Below are positions 36,841 through 47,983 of a stretch of 64,000 bases of DNA, one piece after another (the stretch's first letter is position 1; each line of letters opens with the position of its first letter). The stretch lies in contig JAJDBV010000004.1 in assembly GCA_029261165.1 (NCBI GenBank), positions 27,856 to 91,855 of the forward strand, read 5' to 3'. This DNA is from Nitrospirota bacterium (GTDB lineage Bacteria > Nitrospirota > Nitrospiria > SBBL01 > JAADHI01). A program made the position numbers and the translations under genes. The notes under the pieces were generated by a model. It did no database searches. It worked only from the letters and a program-made list of their open reading frames with translations, and had not been told where the DNA came from.

Positions 36841-39800
36841 TCATGCATTGCGTGTAAGATTGAACCTGCGAAATCCATCCGGCCCCAAAAAGTCAAATTT
36901 TCGCTCAAATAAAGATGCGAGTTTGTCGTTGGCAGTTGTGAAAAATATCTGTCTTTGTCCTCTCAAAGCAATCTCGCGCAGGTAATCAAGAAAAGATAAC
37001 GAGTTCATATCATCGACATGTGCGATCGGATCATCAATAAGAACTACGGGTGGCGCCACATTCAACTTAGCGTTTTGTGCTAAAAAAATAGACAAGGCAA
37101 ACGCCGCTCGCTGACCTGCACTGATCTCAGTTAGCTTTGCTTCCCTATCATCTATCTTGCGGATGAGACTCAACCAAGTTGATCCAAGCCCAAGAAACTC
37201 TGCTGGTGAATGAATTTGTGAAAAGATGGTTTCAATCGCTTTACGATTCTCCTGTAATGCAGCCTCCATTGCGCTATTCAACGAATGATCTTTTTGTAGT
37301 GCTCCAAGTACAGATTGGGCCTTATTAAACCGATCTATCCATGGAAGCAGCTTCGCCAGTTGTTTGTCAACCTTCTCTTTCCTCTTTGCCGATTCCGCAT
37401 AACTATCTTTAGCCTGCTTTTCCATACCAAGAGCAGCTTGTAGCGCAGCGGCAACTTTACGGATCGAATTCGCTTCCACGACCAACTCAACCAGCGGCTT
37501 TCCTAATGGCCATGGAAACAGTGAAGAGAAGTGTCCTAGTTTTTCTTGAATTGTCTTCGTCTCGGTGAGCCTTTCTCTCAATTGGGAGAGTTTGCCTTCC
37601 AGATCCTGTTCCTCAAGGCTAGCTGATCTCAAGGATTCTGCGAGCGCACGTCGTAACTCGCCTGATTCCATTCGATGGTTATCAAGCGTCTTTGATAAAG
37701 CCTTTGCACTCTCTTCAATCGTCAAGAGAAAGTTGTTCACATCCTTTCCAGAACGCATTTTAATAGGATATCCTAATTCACGTAATCGATCTGTAATCCC
37801 TTCTAATTTCTCTATTGAAAACCCCTGTGACTCAAGAGACTGTATTTCGTTGTTAAGTACATCGAGTCGATTTTGTAAATCTGCAAGTGTGAGATTTGTG
37901 TTCTTCACTTCGGCTAGAACAGAACGAACCGTCATATCTACATCAAGATTTACCCGTTCACAAAACTTCATGAGCGAACCAGATGCCGTCTTAATTTCTA
38001 AAATACCGCGCAAAACTACCTCTCGCTCCCGAAGTTGGGAGAGCAGTGTTTTACCAAGGGCCTCCAGGTGCTCATCAATACCCAAATTAATATGTTTCTC
38101 CATCTCACCCAATCCAAACTGAGTATGGCAAAGTGGACACTCATCAGGCTTATCATTTCCCTGAAGAAGCTTGGCTGCTATCTCTCGAAGTTGCTGAGCC
38201 AAATTAAGTGACTGGTCTCTTAGTTCACTAAATTTAGCGTATTCATTCTTCGAACCTGTGAGTGAAATCTCTGCAGCGGAACGCTTTGAAGCCAGACTCT
38301 CTTGGTAGTCGGTTACGCTCAATTCAAGACTAGTGGTTGGCACTACATCCAAGGCTTTTGTGTCGAGACCAGCCAGCCAACCGGATAATTTCGCTACTTT
38401 TGTCAGCAGATCGTTATTTTCCTCCACACGACGCAACAGGCCAGCATCAATAAAACGTCTTATCTGCTTTGCTATAGTCGTTGCTCGTCGGTCACGATTT
38501 ATTGCTTCTTCAATCTTCTGCTGTTCCTTTTGTAAAATTGCTAGTCGAGCAAGATCAGTCTTGGCCTTATCTGTTGCAAGTTTGGTATCACGCCAATATG
38601 TTGTCATAGCCTCCATAGTGACGGGGGATGTGGTCCATTCAATTTTCGTCGCCTGTCGTGCAATTGACACTAGCTCGGCTAGTGATTCAACTAGGCCAGC
38701 AGCAAATACTTCCTTTTCATCCTGAGTTTCATGCCACCCTACTCGTTCGATCATTGCTTTAAGACGAATACCAATTGAGTCTGATTCCTGACGAACACCG
38801 CTGGCTTCTGAAAGCCGTTTCCCCAAGAACCTAAGCTCATCTTTGATTTTCACTTTTTGTGGGTTAAGGTCTTTCAGCGTTTTAGCGACTCCATCGGTTA
38901 CTCGCATGATATTTCGCCAAACCTCGGATACCTCAGGCCCAACCAGCAACTGTGAGAGATTATCCTCAATCCGAGATGTAGAATCCGCAAGACCAACTGC
39001 GGCATCGGTGTCAAGAAAATTGAACTGAGCAAAACTCTGGTAAAGCTTGTCCGTCTTCACCTCCGGTTGGCCATACCAAGCGAGGTTACGATCTCTAAAT
39101 ATCTGCGACTTGCGATTTGATAGTACTTTTTCAGTCCGTCCATCCACAAAGTTCATAACCAAGTTATATGTGGCTGATGAAACAGGATTCCTCTTAGTAC
39201 GACCGCAATAGAAAAGTTCGATTGCCTCAAGAAGCGATGTCTTGCCTGATCCATTGTATCCAAATATAAGGTTTACCTTGCCAAAATCGAAGTCACGTTG
39301 GATAGGAAAGTCCCGAAACTTTTTGAGATTCAATGATCGGATGAACGGCTGATTATTAATCACCTTATCTGATCTTGGAATTTTCGATCTGGGTTTAGAC
39401 TCGGGGGAAGAAGCTTCTATCAGCCTCAACCGTGTTGGGAGATCATCATCACTCAGGATTGCCCCATCAAGGTCAGCATCTACAAGAATCTTCGTCCAAA
39501 TGGATAGAATACCTGTATAAGGGGTCGTCTCCACTGGCGCAATTTCCGGTGGCGTAAGAACAAAGTCTAGGTCTTCTTCAGGGATAACAAACTTGCGTGC
39601 ATAACTCCGATCACGTTCGATCAGCTCTTTGGCGTCAACTACATCGCGGTTTATTAAACGGTCACGGCTAGTGATGAAATACAGATAGTTACTCCATTGA
39701 AGGCTCTTCCTCCCTTCAAAGTAATGACTCCCGATGATTCGGTCCTGATATTTCGTTAACGTTTCTTGAGAATTTGGCAATTCTTGTGCAATGTCGAGGT

Positions 39801-39927
39801 AATACACAGCGTATGGTTTATCGCCGACCTTCTTAGTAAAGCGTAACACTGAATCATCCACTTTCTTGACATCTGGAAAAAGAATAGCTACACGGTCACG
39901 CAATTGTGAAACGCTTATAGTCATCAT
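36841..39927 (-). CDS. SMC/Rad50-like AAA ATPase with CxxC hook
   Basis: LIFGYNGSGKTSLLEAIELFYCG, central CPLCHTQFG, C-terminal ISAGQRAAFALSIFLAQNA and VVLIDDPIAHVDDMN; ~200-aa novel-looking N-terminus. Confidence 0.75.
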   Translation of the reverse strand: MMTISVSQLRDRVAILFPDVKKVDDSVLRFTKKVGDKPYAVYYLDIAQELPNSQETLTKYQDRIIGSHYFEGRKSLQWSNYLYFITSRDRLINRDVVDAKELIERDRSYARKFVIPEEDLDFVLTPPEIAPVETTPYTGILSIWTKILVDADLDGAILSDDDLPTRLRLIEASSPESKPRSKIPRSDKVINNQPFIRSLNLKKFRDFPIQRDFDFGKVNLIFGYNGSGKTSLLEAIELFYCGRTKRNPVSSATYNLVMNFVDGRTEKVLSNRKSQIFRDRNLAWYGQPEVKTDKLYQSFAQFNFLDTDAAVGLADSTSRIEDNLSQLLVGPEVSEVWRNIMRVTDGVAKTLKDLNPQKVKIKDELRFLGKRLSEASGVRQESDSIGIRLKAMIERVGWHETQDEKEVFAAGLVESLAELVSIARQATKIEWTTSPVTMEAMTTYWRDTKLATDKAKTDLARLAILQKEQQKIEEAINRDRRATTIAKQIRRFIDAGLLRRVEENNDLLTKVAKLSGWLAGLDTKALDVVPTTSLELSVTDYQESLASKRSAAEISLTGSKNEYAKFSELRDQSLNLAQQLREIAAKLLQGNDKPDECPLCHTQFGLGEMEKHINLGIDEHLEALGKTLLSQLREREVVLRGILEIKTASGSLMKFCERVNLDVDMTVRSVLAEVKNTNLTLADLQNRLDVLNNEIQSLESQGFSIEKLEGITDRLRELGYPIKMRSGKDVNNFLLTIEESAKALSKTLDNHRMESGELRRALAESLRSASLEEQDLEGKLSQLRERLTETKTIQEKLGHFSSLFPWPLGKPLVELVVEANSIRKVAAALQAALGMEKQAKDSYAESAKRKEKVDKQLAKLLPWIDRFNKAQSVLGALQKDHSLNSAMEAALQENRKAIETIFSQIHSPAEFLGLGSTWLSLIRKIDDREAKLTEISAGQRAAFALSIFLAQNAKLNVAPPVVLIDDPIAHVDDMNSLSFLDYLREIALRGQRQIFFTTANDKLASLFERKFDFLGPDGFRRFNLTRNA

Positions 39928-41669
39928 TCCCTCCCAATGTCGAATTCCGAGATGTCGCCTGTCTTGTCAATCTGTACATGCTGATGATGATCGTAGAGAG
40001 AGATCTCATTGTCCTTACGATACCAGACGGCAATTCGTTGTAATACAGACCGCCTTTCGTTCTGATCCTTAGACCACCTATGAAGGTACTCTGCTACTCT
40101 TTTGGCGGTAGCCTCAACTTGAGAATCGTTTGATTCCTCCCCCATATAAATTACTGTCGCACGTTGGCCTTTGGCCGATATCGCATTCTGATGAGGAGAG
40201 TTATCGATCCATTCGAGTTTAAACCCCTCCTTGAAATCGGCAAGTGCTGGTGGTAAATAGTCATCTTTCTTAAGGATATCCCAAAGGGACCCGCAACGCT
40301 TTAGGCGGGCGATACGGAATTCACTCGCACTCTCATCTATGTCTTGACAAAATGTGATACGGCGAATGACTTCGGTCGCATCAATGACAAAAGAGTCCAC
40401 TTCGCAAACAGAGTGCCAATTTTCTCTAAAGCTTATTTTACCAGCACACAGCGCAAGAACGCGTTCCGCTGCAAGGGGATTAGCATCAGCAATCTGTTCA
40501 ACATCGTCTTTGGCCTTACCACTTTCACCAACGATGCAGGAGAAACCATCCTCTACAGTAGCTTTCTCTTCCCAGGTCGTGGCCGTATCGTTCCAGACGC
40601 TCGTCTTGATAAGTTGTGGCCCGCGCCGTATTGATACGGCGCCATGGACACCAATATGAGCAACCTTTGTCGCCTCAAGTAGATAACTCGCAGGTTCGAA
40701 GTTAAAAAATAAAGCATGGGTACGGTGGGGTTTAAGCCAGGTATAGTAAAGGCCTCGTCGATGATTGTCGCACAAGGTTGTGTCCTTGTTGTCATACTCT
40801 TTAGACTTCAGATACCACGCCGAGCCCGCTATATTATGCCAAGATTTCTCTACCCCTTCATCCCACGAGTGAACCTCTCTGGCCCAATTCAAGCATAGGA
40901 CTTCTGTCGCATCCCCATTAAATCTGAGGAGCCTTTCTCTGCACCCAAGAAACTGCATGTGGCGTGGTTCTGGATTTAATTGAATATGAAGTATTAAAGC
41001 TCGATCATAAATAGCCCTAGCGTGAGCATCCTCAAATGCAAATACATCGGCGCAAATCAAGGAAACCAGCTTTAGGTTCTCTCCGCCACCACCGAATTGA
41101 TAGATCTGAGTGCCCCGCTGCATCGCATTGACCTCATAATGGTTAGGATCACCCATTGGATGTGTCTTGAATTGCACAAGTACGACAGTTCGTTCCTTGC
41201 CGTTACCATCCACCAATGGAGCATTGAACACATAGGCGAGTGGGCTTAGAAATCGATCATTGTCTACCGCTAGTGGTTCAAAGATTACCCTCACAGAATC
41301 AGACAGCTCGTTCCTCAGCACTTCAAGTTCACTGTACTTGATACTTTCACAGCCAAGCACCCAGAGCTTACCTTGAGCTGGAACCACACTTGCCTTGAGC
41401 GCATCTCTGAGAGACTTCCACGGCATTGCGTACTCGGGGGTTACTACCAAATCTGCCCCAACCTGAGATGCATCTTTCAAAAACTTTTTATATTGTCTAT
41501 ATGCGAGCTCTCGGGCTTGATTCCGAACACCGTCCCCGCTTACCTCTATACTGCCGTGAGGCTGTAGTAGTAGTGCTTTATAGTTGTCTACGTTCGGCAC
41601 TAAAACATGGAGTCTTGGTGGATCGAAACCCACTTTAGCAAGCACTGCAGAGACGGGGGTAATGTTCAT
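39924..41669 (-). CDS. Nitrilase-fold (carbon-nitrogen hydrolase-like) protein
   Basis: LVVTPEYAMPW (Glu), VLVQFKTHPMGDPNHYE (Lys), KLVSLICADVFAFEDA (Cys) fit the E-K-C nitrilase triad; ATGA overlap with the SMC gene. Confidence 0.65.
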   Translation of the reverse strand: MNITPVSAVLAKVGFDPPRLHVLVPNVDNYKALLLQPHGSIEVSGDGVRNQARELAYRQYKKFLKDASQVGADLVVTPEYAMPWKSLRDALKASVVPAQGKLWVLGCESIKYSELEVLRNELSDSVRVIFEPLAVDNDRFLSPLAYVFNAPLVDGNGKERTVVLVQFKTHPMGDPNHYEVNAMQRGTQIYQFGGGGENLKLVSLICADVFAFEDAHARAIYDRALILHIQLNPEPRHMQFLGCRERLLRFNGDATEVLCLNWAREVHSWDEGVEKSWHNIAGSAWYLKSKEYDNKDTTLCDNHRRGLYYTWLKPHRTHALFFNFEPASYLLEATKVAHIGVHGAVSIRRGPQLIKTSVWNDTATTWEEKATVEDGFSCIVGESGKAKDDVEQIADANPLAAERVLALCAGKISFRENWHSVCEVDSFVIDATEVIRRITFCQDIDESASEFRIARLKRCGSLWDILKKDDYLPPALADFKEGFKLEWIDNSPHQNAISAKGQRATVIYMGEESNDSQVEATAKRVAEYLHRWSKDQNERRSVLQRIAVWYRKDNEISLYDHHQHVQIDKTGDISEFDIGRE

Positions 41670-44422
41670 TACAACCGAAACACTTTCATCACTTCATCGC
41701 CGAGATGATTGATCACCTTCACCGCGATGCGGCCTGATTTAGGTTTGTCGAATGGCCGGGACGTGTCGTTGTGCAGCGTTTCCCAGGCTTCTTCATTGAT
41801 TTCGGCTTTGAGGGTAGTCTTGAGGGATTTGTAGGGATCGTTCGCGCCGAGGAAATAGGCGTGGCGCACGAAGAAGCTTTTCTCGTTATAGTTGGTGTCG
41901 ATGAACCAGCAGGCGATACCCTCCGCGCCGTCGCTTCGGACCTCGCCGGTGTTGGGGTGGAAGACGTCTACACCGTTTATTTTGACCTGAACCTGATCGC
42001 CTTTCACATTGATGATGTCGATGTCCGGCTCGCCGAAGATGACAAAGAGGTTGCCCTTGCCGGTGTTTTTAAGATCGTCGGCCATGTGTAGGTCGGCGTT
42101 CATACGGGCCTTTAGCACAGGGATGCGGCCGAGTTTGTCGAACTCGGTCGAGTGGGCATCATAGTTAAAAGCGCAGGTGATCAGGGCGTCAAAGTCCGCA
42201 TCACCGGCCTCTCGGGCGGCGGAGACCAGATCAGGTCGAGAAACGGTTCCGAATTCCGGGCCGATGAAAACAGCGGCACGTTTTTCGATGCCTGATTCCT
42301 CATCGCCTTCAATGTACCGTCCTTCGGCACAGATCAGGTTACCGGGCCAGGGTGCAATTGACGTAAAGTTGATTTTGTCTTCCTTGTGGGTCTGTTGTAC
42401 CCCGGCGGCCTTGAGATTTTCCAGAATCATCTGGACGAAACTTCGTTCCTCGCCGCAGCCATCCTTGGGTTCCGAAACGCCATCGATAAATTCGTCGTTC
42501 TCGTCCACCCCCAGCACGCGATGCGGTGAGAGGCTCTCCACGGTGAACGGCCCGGCCACGCGGACCGTTTTCTTGTCCTCATAGGGTTTGTCGTAAAGAT
42601 ATTCAGTGTCGGCCTTGGCCGCGATGGAGGCGTCGATTTCCTTCTGTCGACCGATGCGTTGTTCCCACCATTGAGCTTGCAGGGCTTTCTCTTTATCAGA
42701 CCAATCTTCCTCCACCTTTCTTGGAATCTCCCACTCTTCCCAAGGTTCTTTATCTTTTTCACCCTTCACTCTTCCTACTTCACCATTCAGCCGAAGGCGT
42801 AATGGTTCGAGCCTCTCCTGGAATTTCTCCCAGATCACGTCGATCTCGGTATTGTTAGCAATCGATTTGAGTGTGATATGCGGCACACGCTCGTAGACAA
42901 ACCCTTGGCGAATGTCGCCGTGCGTAGGGGCTTCAGATAGGGCAGTCTGTGTAATTTCAGATTCTTTGAGTTGGCCATCGCGACTGTCGGACAGCAGATA
43001 GTATGGGTAGCGTGCTCCCATGATGCGGGCGCGGGCCAGCGCAAGCGCGACGCGGGAAGTGTCAATCGTGATCCATCGACGGCCCCACTGCTCTGCGACA
43101 TAGGCGTTTGTACCTGACCCACATGTAGGATCAAGTACAAGATCACCAGGGTCCGTTGACATAAGAAGACACCGTTGAACGACCGAAGTCGCAGTCTGAA
43201 CAACATATATTTTTCCGGATGTACCTCCAGTATCCGTCCAGAAATTTGTATAGTTCTGAATCGGAAAATCCAACAAGAAACGCTTGTAGCGAATCGTCTT
43301 ACCAGAAGGGACAATACGGTCAGCCTTAATTAGGCGCGGAAATCCCTCAGTACCAGTTTTCCAATAACCACCGGAAGGACGAAAGGTCTTTTCTCGAAAT
43401 TCAACAGGAAAATCTCCAGGAGGCCTCGGCGAGGTCAAGCTGGTTGCTTGATAGTTAGCACCTTGTTCGTCTTTTTTTCCATAATCCCTAGCCGCTGTTA
43501 CTGACTTCGCCTTATCAAAGTATATTCTCCGGAACTTCAAGCTCTCGGTCTTCTTTGCATACCAGAGAATCGCGTCACTGACATTCGGTAGATAAATAGA
43601 GGGCTGGTCCCCAGTCTTCTTAAAAATAATCTCACTTACAAAGTTGTCCTCCCCAAACACCTCATCCATTACCGCCCGAACGCGATGCACATTTTCATCG
43701 CCAATCTGTACAAATATTGAACCCGACTCGGCCAACAAATCCCGTGCGACAGTCATTCGATCTCGCAAATACGTCAAATACGAATGAATGCCATCCCGCC
43801 AAGTATCGCGAAAGGCTTTCACCTGTTCCGGTTCACGGGTAATGTGCTCGGTCTTCCCATCCTTTACATCGCGGCTGGTCGTAGACCACTGAAAATTAGA
43901 ATTAAACTTGATACCGTAGGGCGGGTCAATGTAAATACACTGGACCTTGCTGCGCAGCCCTTCCCGCTCGGCGAGGCTCGCCATCACTTGCAGACTGTCG
44001 CCCAGAATCATGCGATTGCTCCAATTAGCATCGTGCTGGTAAAACTCGGTTTTAGCCTTATCGTCCGGTAGGCCGTTGAAGTCGGCAAACAAACTGATTT
44101 GATCTTCGGAGGTTTTGTCATCGGCCTCAGTCTGTCGACGCAGGTCGTCGATCAACACCTTGGGATGGACCTTCTCTTGGATGTACAAGGGTGGTGCCTG
44201 TACCACCAGATCAGACCCATCCTGTTCGTCCTTACCGCGCCAAACAAGCTGAGGGTCGAGGTCGCGGTTTCGGCGTTCGTACGCAACCTGAATGGGGGTT
44301 TGCTCTTCTTTTCGCATCACCGACTGGTACTCGGCCGTGGGGATATTTTTGCGGGAGGCTTCTTCGTGGGTGAGTGTTGCGATGGTCTTTTTTGTTTTTT
44401 TCTTGGGGGTTCTTTTCGCCAT
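41669..44422 (-). CDS. Type III-like DNA methyltransferase (Mod)
   Basis: VQCIYIDPPYGIKFNSNFQW (DPPY), DLVLDPTCGSGTNAYVAEQWGRRWITIDTS. Confidence 0.8.
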   Translation of the reverse strand: MAKRTPKKKTKKTIATLTHEEASRKNIPTAEYQSVMRKEEQTPIQVAYERRNRDLDPQLVWRGKDEQDGSDLVVQAPPLYIQEKVHPKVLIDDLRRQTEADDKTSEDQISLFADFNGLPDDKAKTEFYQHDANWSNRMILGDSLQVMASLAEREGLRSKVQCIYIDPPYGIKFNSNFQWSTTSRDVKDGKTEHITREPEQVKAFRDTWRDGIHSYLTYLRDRMTVARDLLAESGSIFVQIGDENVHRVRAVMDEVFGEDNFVSEIIFKKTGDQPSIYLPNVSDAILWYAKKTESLKFRRIYFDKAKSVTAARDYGKKDEQGANYQATSLTSPRPPGDFPVEFREKTFRPSGGYWKTGTEGFPRLIKADRIVPSGKTIRYKRFLLDFPIQNYTNFWTDTGGTSGKIYVVQTATSVVQRCLLMSTDPGDLVLDPTCGSGTNAYVAEQWGRRWITIDTSRVALALARARIMGARYPYYLLSDSRDGQLKESEITQTALSEAPTHGDIRQGFVYERVPHITLKSIANNTEIDVIWEKFQERLEPLRLRLNGEVGRVKGEKDKEPWEEWEIPRKVEEDWSDKEKALQAQWWEQRIGRQKEIDASIAAKADTEYLYDKPYEDKKTVRVAGPFTVESLSPHRVLGVDENDEFIDGVSEPKDGCGEERSFVQMILENLKAAGVQQTHKEDKINFTSIAPWPGNLICAEGRYIEGDEESGIEKRAAVFIGPEFGTVSRPDLVSAAREAGDADFDALITCAFNYDAHSTEFDKLGRIPVLKARMNADLHMADDLKNTGKGNLFVIFGEPDIDIINVKGDQVQVKINGVDVFHPNTGEVRSDGAEGIACWFIDTNYNEKSFFVRHAYFLGANDPYKSLKTTLKAEINEEAWETLHNDTSRPFDKPKSGRIAVKVINHLGDEVMKVFRL

Positions 44423-44431
44423 TAGGCTCCC

Positions 44432-47400
44432 TTATTCCACAGATTCCCTTGTGAGTGAATTGATCATTTTATTAAACTCTGTTTCTACTTTTTCATTAAA
44501 GTCAGCCTCGATCTGGTAGACCTCGGTGAATTCCGCGAAGGCCCAGCGGCCATATTGGCCGGTGTTGTTAACGCCGGGCACCCAGTAGGCCTCCATGGTG
44601 GCCTTTTTCTCTTTCGCATCTTCGCGCCGGTAGCCCTTGATCTCGACAATCAGGTGCAGCAGATCATTATCACCATTCCCATCATCGATGTTGACGATGA
44701 AATCCGGAATATATTTACGCATCTCGGAACCATAGCGATATGGCACTTCCAGTCCGAGATTATGGTTCTTGACGTAGGTTTTTACCTTTGGGTGGGACTC
44801 GGCGACCCGGCAGAACTCAGCCTCCCAGTCGCTATCCAGAATGACCCAGTTGATATGGCAGCGCCGGGCATCTGTCTCCCAGCGGTCTCTTTTCGATGTA
44901 TTGAAGTTGACATGGATAGTGGAGCCGGTGGGGTTGTAAGCGTCGAGTACTGCCTTGATTGGGCGTTCTCCCACGAGTGAACGGGTAATACCAGCGGTAA
45001 TCCGTTCGCAGGCCATGTCGGCCAACTCCTGGTACATTAGCTGCGCAGGGTATGTCCCTCCCTTGCAAACCAGGCAATTGTCGAGCCACTCTCTTGCTAT
45101 CCGCTTCAACTGGTTGAACAAGTAGAATTTTGGATCTTCACCCGTGTCGCGCCACTTTGTGAATACCAAACGCTTGGCGAGGCTGAATAGCAGTGTAGAA
45201 CGGCGGAGGTCGTCCGTGTGGATCAGGTTTAGATCAACGTCTTCACCGATGATCCCCTGATTCTTGGTAATGGAAGGCCCAACAAGATCCGGTGTAAGTT
45301 CCAAAACGGAATCGTCATTGAATACAGCGGTGAGGCGTTCTTTTGGCAGCTCGACCCGATACCCCTCGACGCGTGGGAATTGGATTTCAAGCGAGTCTCG
45401 ATCAGGACGAACGGCTTTGACATGGATGGTCGGTCGGGGCGGTTGCGGCGGTGAGACAACTGGCTTGGCCGTGAAGTCGAAGGGAATCCCCAGCACATCC
45501 GCATATTCTACGTTGAACAAGCCTTCTTCATTGAGGTCATAAGACTGTCGGCGCAAAGCACGGCCAATAACCTGTTCACAGAGTAGCTGAGTACCGAAGG
45601 CGCGCACGCCGAGAACGTGCGTGACAGTGCTGGCGTCCCAGCCTTCGGTGAGCATAGAGACCGATACGACGCAACGAATCGACTCGCCAAGGCGATCTTC
45701 CTTGCCGACGGTGTTCATGACTTCTCTCAGCAGGTCTTGCTCTGTGATGTTCTCAGCACCCTTATGATCACCCCGCTGTTTCATTTCATAACGAAATCGG
45801 TCGATCTCGTCGGAGGCCATCTCACGGAATTTCTTGTCCAGCGCATCGCCTGATTCGAGTTGTTCGCTGTCGATTAACAGGGTGCGGGGACGAGCGAAGG
45901 GGTTATCGTACTCGTCAAAATTTCGGAACAGGTTCAGTCGACCGTTTACCACATTGCTCGAACCATCTTCGTTTTCACGGTGGAAGCCCGAGACATAGTC
46001 ATAGACCAGTTTGGAAGTCGACGTGTTGTTGCAGACGATAATGAAACAGGGAGGAACACGAATACTGCTCTTTTCCCAGAGCACGTATGTTTTTTCATAG
46101 TGTCCGTAGAGGGCTTCGAGTGCTGTTTGCAGCTCAACAGGGATACTGAGAGGATCGAGGACCTTCGTTTTGCCCCGGCCTTTCTTTGGCATCCGCTTCG
46201 CGATATGCTTCCAGAGGTCACGGAACTTGGGCATATCTTCACCGGGGATATTGTCAGCCACAGGGACGCGCGGTAGTTTGACAATTCCGCATTCAATGGC
46301 ATCCATGAGGGAAAAGTCGCTCATGGTCCAGGGAAATAGCGTTCCCTCAGCATATCCAGAGCCGCTGAGGAAGAAAGGTGTGGCAGAGAGATCGATGACG
46401 CGAGTGAGCCCGAGCTTGCGATTGACCGCTTCGAGGCCCGATATCCAAAGCCGTGCAGCCTCGCTGTTTTTCTCTGCCTCCTTTCTGTCGTCGCCTTTCA
46501 GGTCACCCTCATCCTCCTTTTCTGGCTTTTCTCTATAGCAATGATGCGCCTCGTCGTTCATCACTATGATGTTCTTCATCCCCATGAGTCCGGGAATAAC
46601 GCGCTGAATCATCTGGCCTTCGGTTTCAATTGTTTTCAAGAATTCACCCCGTCCCTGAAGCAGTGATCGACCGCCTTTTGAGAGTTCCATCCGCTCACGA
46701 AGTTTGAAGGCATGGTAGTTGGTGATAACGATCTTGGCACGTTCGAGGTCGGCCAGCATGTCGATCGGCACAAGTTCGCGGCTCTGATAATAGCTGTCGG
46801 GGTCATTGGGCTGCAACACACGCAGGCGGTCACGAATGGTCAGGCCTGGGGTGACAACCAGGAACCCGAGAGTAAATTTCTTGCTGGCGGGACGACGTAC
46901 GGCATTGACCGTCTGCCAGGCAATCAGCATGGCCATGACAGTGGTCTTGCCGGCACCGGTGGCCATTTTCAGGGCCAGACGCATGAGCTCGGGGTTCGCG
47001 TCGTTGTTGGCATTGGCGAGATGTTCAAGAAAGATTTTACCTGTCTTGCCTATTTTCGGCGCGACCTCTGTTAGCCAGATGGCGATTTCAACCGCTTCCA
47101 CCTGGCAAAAGAACGGGCGGATGTTATTGAACCGGTAATGCCGCCAATGTGAAAGCAGACGAGCGGTTTCGGGCGTCACTTGCCAGTCATTCTGATTCGG
47201 AATGCTTCGCCATTTGTCCACATTACGGCGAAGATTATTAATGACTATTGATGTTGACTCATATTGCTGATCTTTTGTTGAAAGACCTTTACCTTCGTCA
47301 AAAACGATCTGTTCTTGAGAAGATGATCCTTTTCGCTTCCGAGGTTTCGGAATAGGCGTGATAAACTCGGCTTTTCTGCGATGCTCGATTATATGTTGCG

Positions 47401-47491
47401 TCGGTTGGCCCTGGTCATCAAGTTCCCAGTGCTCCTTCGGGTACTCATAGGGAGAGTTACGGATAGGATGCTCGAAAAACCGATTGGGCAT
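44432..47491 (-). CDS. Type III-like restriction enzyme (Res), DEAD/DEAH helicase-nuclease
   Basis: LKMATGAGKTTVMAMLIAWQ, VMNDEAHHCYREK, DLSATPFFLSGSG, EQVIGRALRR; C-terminal VPYRYGSEMRKYIPDFIVNID...LHLIVEIKGYRRED (PD-ExK). Confidence 0.85.
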   Translation of the reverse strand: MPNRFFEHPIRNSPYEYPKEHWELDDQGQPTQHIIEHRRKAEFITPIPKPRKRKGSSSQEQIVFDEGKGLSTKDQQYESTSIVINNLRRNVDKWRSIPNQNDWQVTPETARLLSHWRHYRFNNIRPFFCQVEAVEIAIWLTEVAPKIGKTGKIFLEHLANANNDANPELMRLALKMATGAGKTTVMAMLIAWQTVNAVRRPASKKFTLGFLVVTPGLTIRDRLRVLQPNDPDSYYQSRELVPIDMLADLERAKIVITNYHAFKLRERMELSKGGRSLLQGRGEFLKTIETEGQMIQRVIPGLMGMKNIIVMNDEAHHCYREKPEKEDEGDLKGDDRKEAEKNSEAARLWISGLEAVNRKLGLTRVIDLSATPFFLSGSGYAEGTLFPWTMSDFSLMDAIECGIVKLPRVPVADNIPGEDMPKFRDLWKHIAKRMPKKGRGKTKVLDPLSIPVELQTALEALYGHYEKTYVLWEKSSIRVPPCFIIVCNNTSTSKLVYDYVSGFHRENEDGSSNVVNGRLNLFRNFDEYDNPFARPRTLLIDSEQLESGDALDKKFREMASDEIDRFRYEMKQRGDHKGAENITEQDLLREVMNTVGKEDRLGESIRCVVSVSMLTEGWDASTVTHVLGVRAFGTQLLCEQVIGRALRRQSYDLNEEGLFNVEYADVLGIPFDFTAKPVVSPPQPPRPTIHVKAVRPDRDSLEIQFPRVEGYRVELPKERLTAVFNDDSVLELTPDLVGPSITKNQGIIGEDVDLNLIHTDDLRRSTLLFSLAKRLVFTKWRDTGEDPKFYLFNQLKRIAREWLDNCLVCKGGTYPAQLMYQELADMACERITAGITRSLVGERPIKAVLDAYNPTGSTIHVNFNTSKRDRWETDARRCHINWVILDSDWEAEFCRVAESHPKVKTYVKNHNLGLEVPYRYGSEMRKYIPDFIVNIDDGNGDNDLLHLIVEIKGYRREDAKEKKATMEAYWVPGVNNTGQYGRWAFAEFTEVYQIEADFNEKVETEFNKMINSLTRESVE

Positions 47492-47983
47492 AGTGTACTT
47501 GACTCCTAGGGGCGACCGCTACGTATTCAGGCGTAATCGTATTTCGTGGACTCGATACCTATTGTTTATCCAACTCGGTAAGTAGGTGAGTCCTCCGCAT
47601 AATACCAAACAGAAGAAACTAATCCAAACCTTGTTTGACTCACGGGTCATGGTTAAATTTATTTACTCTTAACCTAGCAGAAAAATATATCAGGTTCCGG
47701 ACAAAATATGAATATCAGCCAAACATGAGGTCACTGGAATTATATTGTTAATGAGTGAGATTCAGAAAGGAAGGTTTCAGCCAACAATAACGGATACCGA
47801 TGGAACTTGCTACTATTTAATTATTCTATAATTATCGTAGGAGGGGAAAGTTCTTGCAGTTGATGTTATTTGTGAATTCTCCCGCGGAAGAGGACAAACA
47901 GCAACGGTAAGCTATAAGAAGGTCCTTCTCTTGATACATCTCCATGCGTTATTTCTCGTCCATTGATAACAGAAGAGGTGCAG

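Noticed and set aside
37565-38122. 185-aa + strand ORF
   Set aside because: Antisense to the SMC-like ATPase; Ser/Arg-rich artefact.
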